The notes below the pieces were generated by a model, which saw only the letters and a program-made list of their open reading frames with translations, did not search any database and was not told where the DNA came from. Shown here in pieces: positions 24,327 to 27,571 of a stretch of 27,571 nucleotides of DNA (position 1 is the stretch's first letter; the number at the start of each line of letters is the position of its first letter). The translations under genes were made by a program, and so were the position numbers. Origin of the DNA: Nevskiaceae bacterium. Its GTDB lineage: Bacteria; Pseudomonadota; Gammaproteobacteria; Steroidobacterales; Steroidobacteraceae. The stretch spans positions 1 through 27,571 of the forward strand of contig JAITMN010000049.1 in NCBI GenBank assembly GCA_031277355.1, read 5' to 3'.

Positions 24327-25103
24327 ATGAAAAGTATTGACCATTACATCAGGCGGGCCGCGCAGAAAATCACCAAGCCATGGGAGTTGATCGCGCATGC
24401 GGGGGACAAATACCTGTGTCCGCTGTGCAATTATTCGTCGAAAGATTGGGCGCTGACCGGCCTTGATTTTCCGGTCATCCGGGAAAAGCAAATCATAGGC
24501 GCCGGCACACGGCATGCAGTCTGCCACAAGTGCGGATCGAGCGATCGGGAGCGGCTGGTGTATGTCTATCTCACGCAGCGGCTGCAGTTCTTTGCAGACA
24601 GGAACAAGAGCGTTTTGCACATCGCGCCGGAACTGAGTCTGTCGAAGAAGCTGATGCCAATGGGACTGAGGCAGTACATTTGCGGCGACCTGCATGCGTC
24701 CGGATACCATTACCCGAGCCATGTGCAGAACATCAATGTGCTGGCCATTCCCTTTGACGACCACAGCTTCGATTTGGTCATCTGCAATCACGTGCTGGAA
24801 CACATTCCGGATGACGTGGCCGCAATGAAGGAGATTTACAGGGTTTTGAAAGCCGCAGGCCGGGCCGTTCTACAGGTTCCCATCTCAGCCAATTCGGCAA
24901 AAACCCATGAGGACTTTTCGATCACCGGCCCCGCCGAGCGGGAGCGCGCCTTCGGACAATTCGACCACGTCAGAATCTACGGGCAAGACTACGTTGATCG
25001 CCTGCAGTCCTGTGGGTTCAACGTGAACCGGCAGAACATCTCGGCGGACTACCCCAAGTTCGGATTGAACCTGGAGGAAGACCTTTTCGTGGCGGAAAAA
25101 TAA
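24327..25103 (+). CDS. SAM-dependent methyltransferase with N-terminal zinc ribbon
   Basis: A 258-residue protein, last gene of the EPS run. The N-terminal 70 residues carry two CxxC pairs (CPLC at 31-34, CHKC at 66-69), a likely four-Cys zinc site. A class I methyltransferase domain follows: SVLHIAPELSL (motif I, degenerate glycines), then FDLVICNHVLEHIPDDVAAM and EIYRVLKAAGRAVLQVPI, which identify the Methyltransf_11 type. Such proteins in EPS loci methylate sugars or glycan ends, but the acceptor here is unknown. The frame is open from a TTG at 24288 that overlaps the GT4 stop; I prefer ATG 24327 with modest confidence because no Shine-Dalgarno is clear. Base composition looks visibly less GC-rich than its neighbours (not counted), which may indicate separate acquisition. 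It converges on the next gene with 18 nt between stops. Confidence 0.82.
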   Translation: MKSIDHYIRRAAQKITKPWELIAHAGDKYLCPLCNYSSKDWALTGLDFPVIREKQIIGAGTRHAVCHKCGSSDRERLVYVYLTQRLQFFADRNKSVLHIAPELSLSKKLMPMGLRQYICGDLHASGYHYPSHVQNINVLAIPFDDHSFDLVICNHVLEHIPDDVAAMKEIYRVLKAAGRAVLQVPISANSAKTHEDFSITGPAERERAFGQFDHVRIYGQDYVDRLQSCGFNVNRQNISADYPKFGLNLEEDLFVAEK

Positions 25104-25121
25104 AGGCCGTACACCGGCGGG

Positions 25122-27571
25122 CTATTGCCTCCGGCCCTGTCGCGGCAGAGCCGCAGCAGGCTCGACCATCGCAACATCGTTGAAACCCATGTCGGGGGGG
25201 TAGCGGCCTGTCTTGCGGAACACTTGCAGCACCGCCGATGTTTCCAAGGCCACGCGCGCCTGCCACAGTCTTCCGCTCGTCAGCGCGCGGCGCGCTTTAT
25301 CCATCGCGGCGGCAAGCGTCGTGGCGTCGCCGCCCGTTGGTTTGGCGACCCCTGCCTTGCCGGAAAGCAGTTGCGCGGTCCAATCGATGCGCCCGGCAAG
25401 CCGTCTGACTTCACTGGCCGGCGCTTGAGCATCCACAGCAGCAATGCGAACCTGCGGCGCGGCATTGACAACCTGCAACCCATAGGCGGGCAATGTAAAC
25501 GTGAGCACCGCGCCCTGCGGCAGGTTCTGGACCTTTGCCTCGCCCGCATCCACATACCCGACCCCCGACAACTCCACGCGCAGCGTCACCGGGTAGTTCT
25601 CGCGATTCACGGCATAGAACCAGTATTGCTGTGGCGTGACCAGATCACGAACGGTGACGGGATCGACCGCGCTCGGGATGTCGTTGAAAGTCTTTCGCGG
25701 AAGTTTGCGAAATTCCCGCGCAAAGCCCGCGATGGCCGGCGTTTCCAACGTGACGTTGTTGCCGCCATCCCCCAGCGCGAGCGCATCGTTTTGCGCCAGC
25801 ATCAGCGCGTACCGCTCCAACGCGCGCCTGCCAGGCGGATTGCCCGCCGAACTGATCCACGTCGGCTTGGTGGAAGCGCTGAACCCCAGTTGCGCCGGAA
25901 CAAACAACGTTTCGGAAGCCTCGTAGTAGTTGGCGGTGGGCACGAACCACTGGCCGCGCGGCCCGGTCGGGGGCGCGGCGATCAACGCCGGATCGAGCAA
26001 GCGGTCGCGTTCGGAGGCGAAAAACAAGGCATTTTCTTCACGCCGGCCATAGGTGAAACCGGAATTGATCAGCGTCAGGCCATCGATATCGGCAAGCAGT
26101 GACAGATCGATGCCAACCTCGCGCAGCCGCGTCTTGAGATCAAAGTTGCCAACGGCTCCACCGCTGGCCGGCGGCGCATAGAAGTGCAGATAGAGCTGAA
26201 GATCGGGACGCACCGCGCGCACCTCGTCACGCAGCCGCGTGAACAGCTTGGCTATCTCGCGGCATCGCCAATTGATCCAGGCTTCGCGCTCGGTGGGCAG
26301 CAGCCCGCCCTGAGGCGCGGCGTTGCCTTGACCGGCCGCGCGGGCCGGCAAGCCATTGCCGGGATCGGCGCGAAAGCGCGCAATCGTGTCGGCGTCATAG
26401 CCCCAATTGAGGTTGACGAGATTGTTCAACCCCGCATTGGCCCAGTTCATGTAGCGCAGGCTGATGCCCTGGAACGCCGGCATGTCGGCATAACGCTGCG
26501 CCAGTTCACGCACCACGCCGGTGTACCACTGCGCCGTATCCGGATGCAGCGCGTTGTAATAAGGCGGCGTATTGCGCCGGCCATCGGCGGCAAGAAAATT
26601 GTCGCGCCCTTCGCGCGACAGCGCCAGATTGCGGGGACGGCTGCCATCATTGTTCTTCGCAAAACCCATATCGTCGGCGCGCGGATGCAGTTCCGGCGCC
26701 ACACGCATGCCATAACGCTCGGCCTGAAGCATCAGCATGCGCAGGACATCGCGGTCGGGGCGCGAGAACGCCAGGTTGTACGACGAGGGATACATCGCCG
26801 AACCGTAGATCGACACGGTGGGCATCAACAGATTCACGCCGCCTTCGGTAGCCGCCTGCATCCAGCGCTGGGTGGCGATGCCCATGCTGATCTCATCGTC
26901 GTTGGCGATGCCATACAGGTTGGCGAAATTCTCTCCTTCCTCATACCAGTTCAGAAACTGACGCGAGTCCTGTTGCATCGCCGGCGCAGTCATCACCTGC
27001 GCGTCGGCGGCGTAGACGCGAATGTTTTGACAGGCCGCGCGGGCCTCATCGTGCGCGGGCATGAAGGTCAGCCGTGGCGCGTCACCCCGGCTCCACACAT
27101 GAAAGCTCAGTGTTTGCGTCGTGCCGGACAACGGATGCTCGCGACCGGTTTCCACCACCATCGAAGCCGGGTACCGCGTTGGGCTGGCTTCGCGCCAAGC
27201 CACGGCGAAGGTTCTCGTCGTGTTGTCGGGATAATCGACCTCGACACGATAACGCCGTTGCGGCGTGATGCCGTTCAGCGTGTAGGCGAACCAATCGGGC
27301 TCGGCGTGCGGGCGCTGCTGCGCCGTGGTGCGTCGATAGGAAATCCTGCCGGATTTGGCCGACTCGCGATAACGCGCAGGTCCATCGCTACGCACATGCG
27401 TGCCGCCGGCGGAGGAATAATCAGGCGGCTGAATCGCGCAGTTGATATCGATCAGCGGCCGGCTGCTGGCGTCGAACTCGGCCAATACCGGCGCCTGCGA
27501 GGTATCGATCACTTGAAAATCGATTTGCGGCAGCGACGTGGCCTTGCCATTGACCAAAAAGCTCAAGCGAT
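25122..27571 (-). CDS. Large glycoside hydrolase-like protein (5' end beyond window)
   Basis: About 816 codons are visible; the frame is open to the right edge, so the N-terminus (and any signal peptide) is missing. The visible N-terminal quarter is beta-rich, with segments such as RYRVEVDYPDNTTRTFAVAW. The middle looks like a TIM-barrel glycosidase of the GH-A or GHL10/GH42-like type: ATEGGVNLLMPTVSIYGSAM, YGMRVAPELHPRADDMGF, NALHPDTAQWYTGVVRELAQ then RYADMPAFQGISLRYMNW, and REIAKLFTRLRDEVRAVRPD then LQLYLHFYAPP. The last 250 residues look like beta-sandwich accessory domains (WFYAVNRENYPVTLRVELSG) and a basic tail. I cannot assign a numbered CAZy family or catalytic acids with certainty. 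Convergent placement beside the EPS operon suggests a role on surface polysaccharide, which is inference. Confidence 0.6.
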   Translation of the reverse strand, partial: RLSFLVNGKATSLPQIDFQVIDTSQAPVLAEFDASSRPLIDINCAIQPPDYSSAGGTHVRSDGPARYRESAKSGRISYRRTTAQQRPHAEPDWFAYTLNGITPQRRYRVEVDYPDNTTRTFAVAWREASPTRYPASMVVETGREHPLSGTTQTLSFHVWSRGDAPRLTFMPAHDEARAACQNIRVYAADAQVMTAPAMQQDSRQFLNWYEEGENFANLYGIANDDEISMGIATQRWMQAATEGGVNLLMPTVSIYGSAMYPSSYNLAFSRPDRDVLRMLMLQAERYGMRVAPELHPRADDMGFAKNNDGSRPRNLALSREGRDNFLAADGRRNTPPYYNALHPDTAQWYTGVVRELAQRYADMPAFQGISLRYMNWANAGLNNLVNLNWGYDADTIARFRADPGNGLPARAAGQGNAAPQGGLLPTEREAWINWRCREIAKLFTRLRDEVRAVRPDLQLYLHFYAPPASGGAVGNFDLKTRLREVGIDLSLLADIDGLTLINSGFTYGRREENALFFASERDRLLDPALIAAPPTGPRGQWFVPTANYYEASETLFVPAQLGFSASTKPTWISSAGNPPGRRALERYALMLAQNDALALGDGGNNVTLETPAIAGFAREFRKLPRKTFNDIPSAVDPVTVRDLVTPQQYWFYAVNRENYPVTLRVELSGVGYVDAGEAKVQNLPQGAVLTFTLPAYGLQVVNAAPQVRIAAVDAQAPASEVRRLAGRIDWTAQLLSGKAGVAKPTGGDATTLAAAMDKARRALTSGRLWQARVALETSAVLQVFRKTGRYPPDMGFNDVAMVEPAAALPRQGRRQ

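Noticed and set aside
25104..25140. A bidirectional terminator between the convergent methyltransferase and glycosidase-like genes
   Set aside because: GGCCG and CGGCC can pair at a distance, but there is no compact stem or T-tract on either strand.

Overview
The window looks like chromosomal DNA of a high-GC Gram-negative bacterium, most likely a beta- or gammaproteobacterium. The support is lipoprotein and outer-membrane gene types, a bacterial alpha-2-macroglobulin, a c-type cytochrome, a VPLPAAAWL-type PEP-CTERM protein and a Wzx/Wzy-type exopolysaccharide (EPS) locus. I saw no tRNA, rRNA, insertion sequence or CRISPR array. The taxonomic call is inference from family content, not from a marker gene.

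Left part (1-12.4 kb, mostly housekeeping or cell envelope). On the minus strand a DUF1287 periplasmic protein is followed by a small exported protein that runs off the left edge. Divergent from them is a GMC-family flavin oxidoreductase. It converges on a minus-strand pair: a very large alpha-2-macroglobulin lipoprotein (about 1640 aa, thioester CTEQ) followed by a leucine-carboxyl-methyltransferase-like SAM enzyme. Divergent from the macroglobulin are a small monohaem cytochrome c, a YVTN-repeat beta-propeller protein, and a membrane acyltransferase with an SGNH domain.

Right part (12.4-25.1 kb, exopolysaccharide locus). A WcaF-like sugar acetyltransferase faces away from gmd and fcl, which convert GDP-mannose to GDP-L-fucose. 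Then comes a PEP-CTERM exported protein, followed by a tightly packed run with overlapping or nearly touching genes: polysaccharide export protein, outer-membrane beta-barrel, Wzz/GNVR chain-length protein, tyrosine-kinase-like ATPase, ExeA-type AAA ATPase, GT2, O-antigen polymerase/ligase-like membrane protein, GT4 and a zinc-ribbon methyltransferase. The order resembles the EPS loci associated with exosortase (XrtA/EpsH). However, no exosortase, priming sugar-phosphate transferase or Wzx flippase lies in this window. A converging gene for a large TIM-barrel glycosidase-like protein runs off the right edge.

The most unusual signal is at 15.73-15.82 kb, at the joint between the PEP-CTERM gene and the EPS export operon. 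A perfect 8-bp inverted repeat ends one base before the export gene's likely ATG. About 33 nt inside that gene, within the signal-peptide codons, is a textbook intrinsic terminator (9-bp GC-rich stem, tetraloop, six T). This could make transcription of the whole EPS operon depend on translation of its first codons, while the PEP-CTERM gene upstream is transcribed independently.
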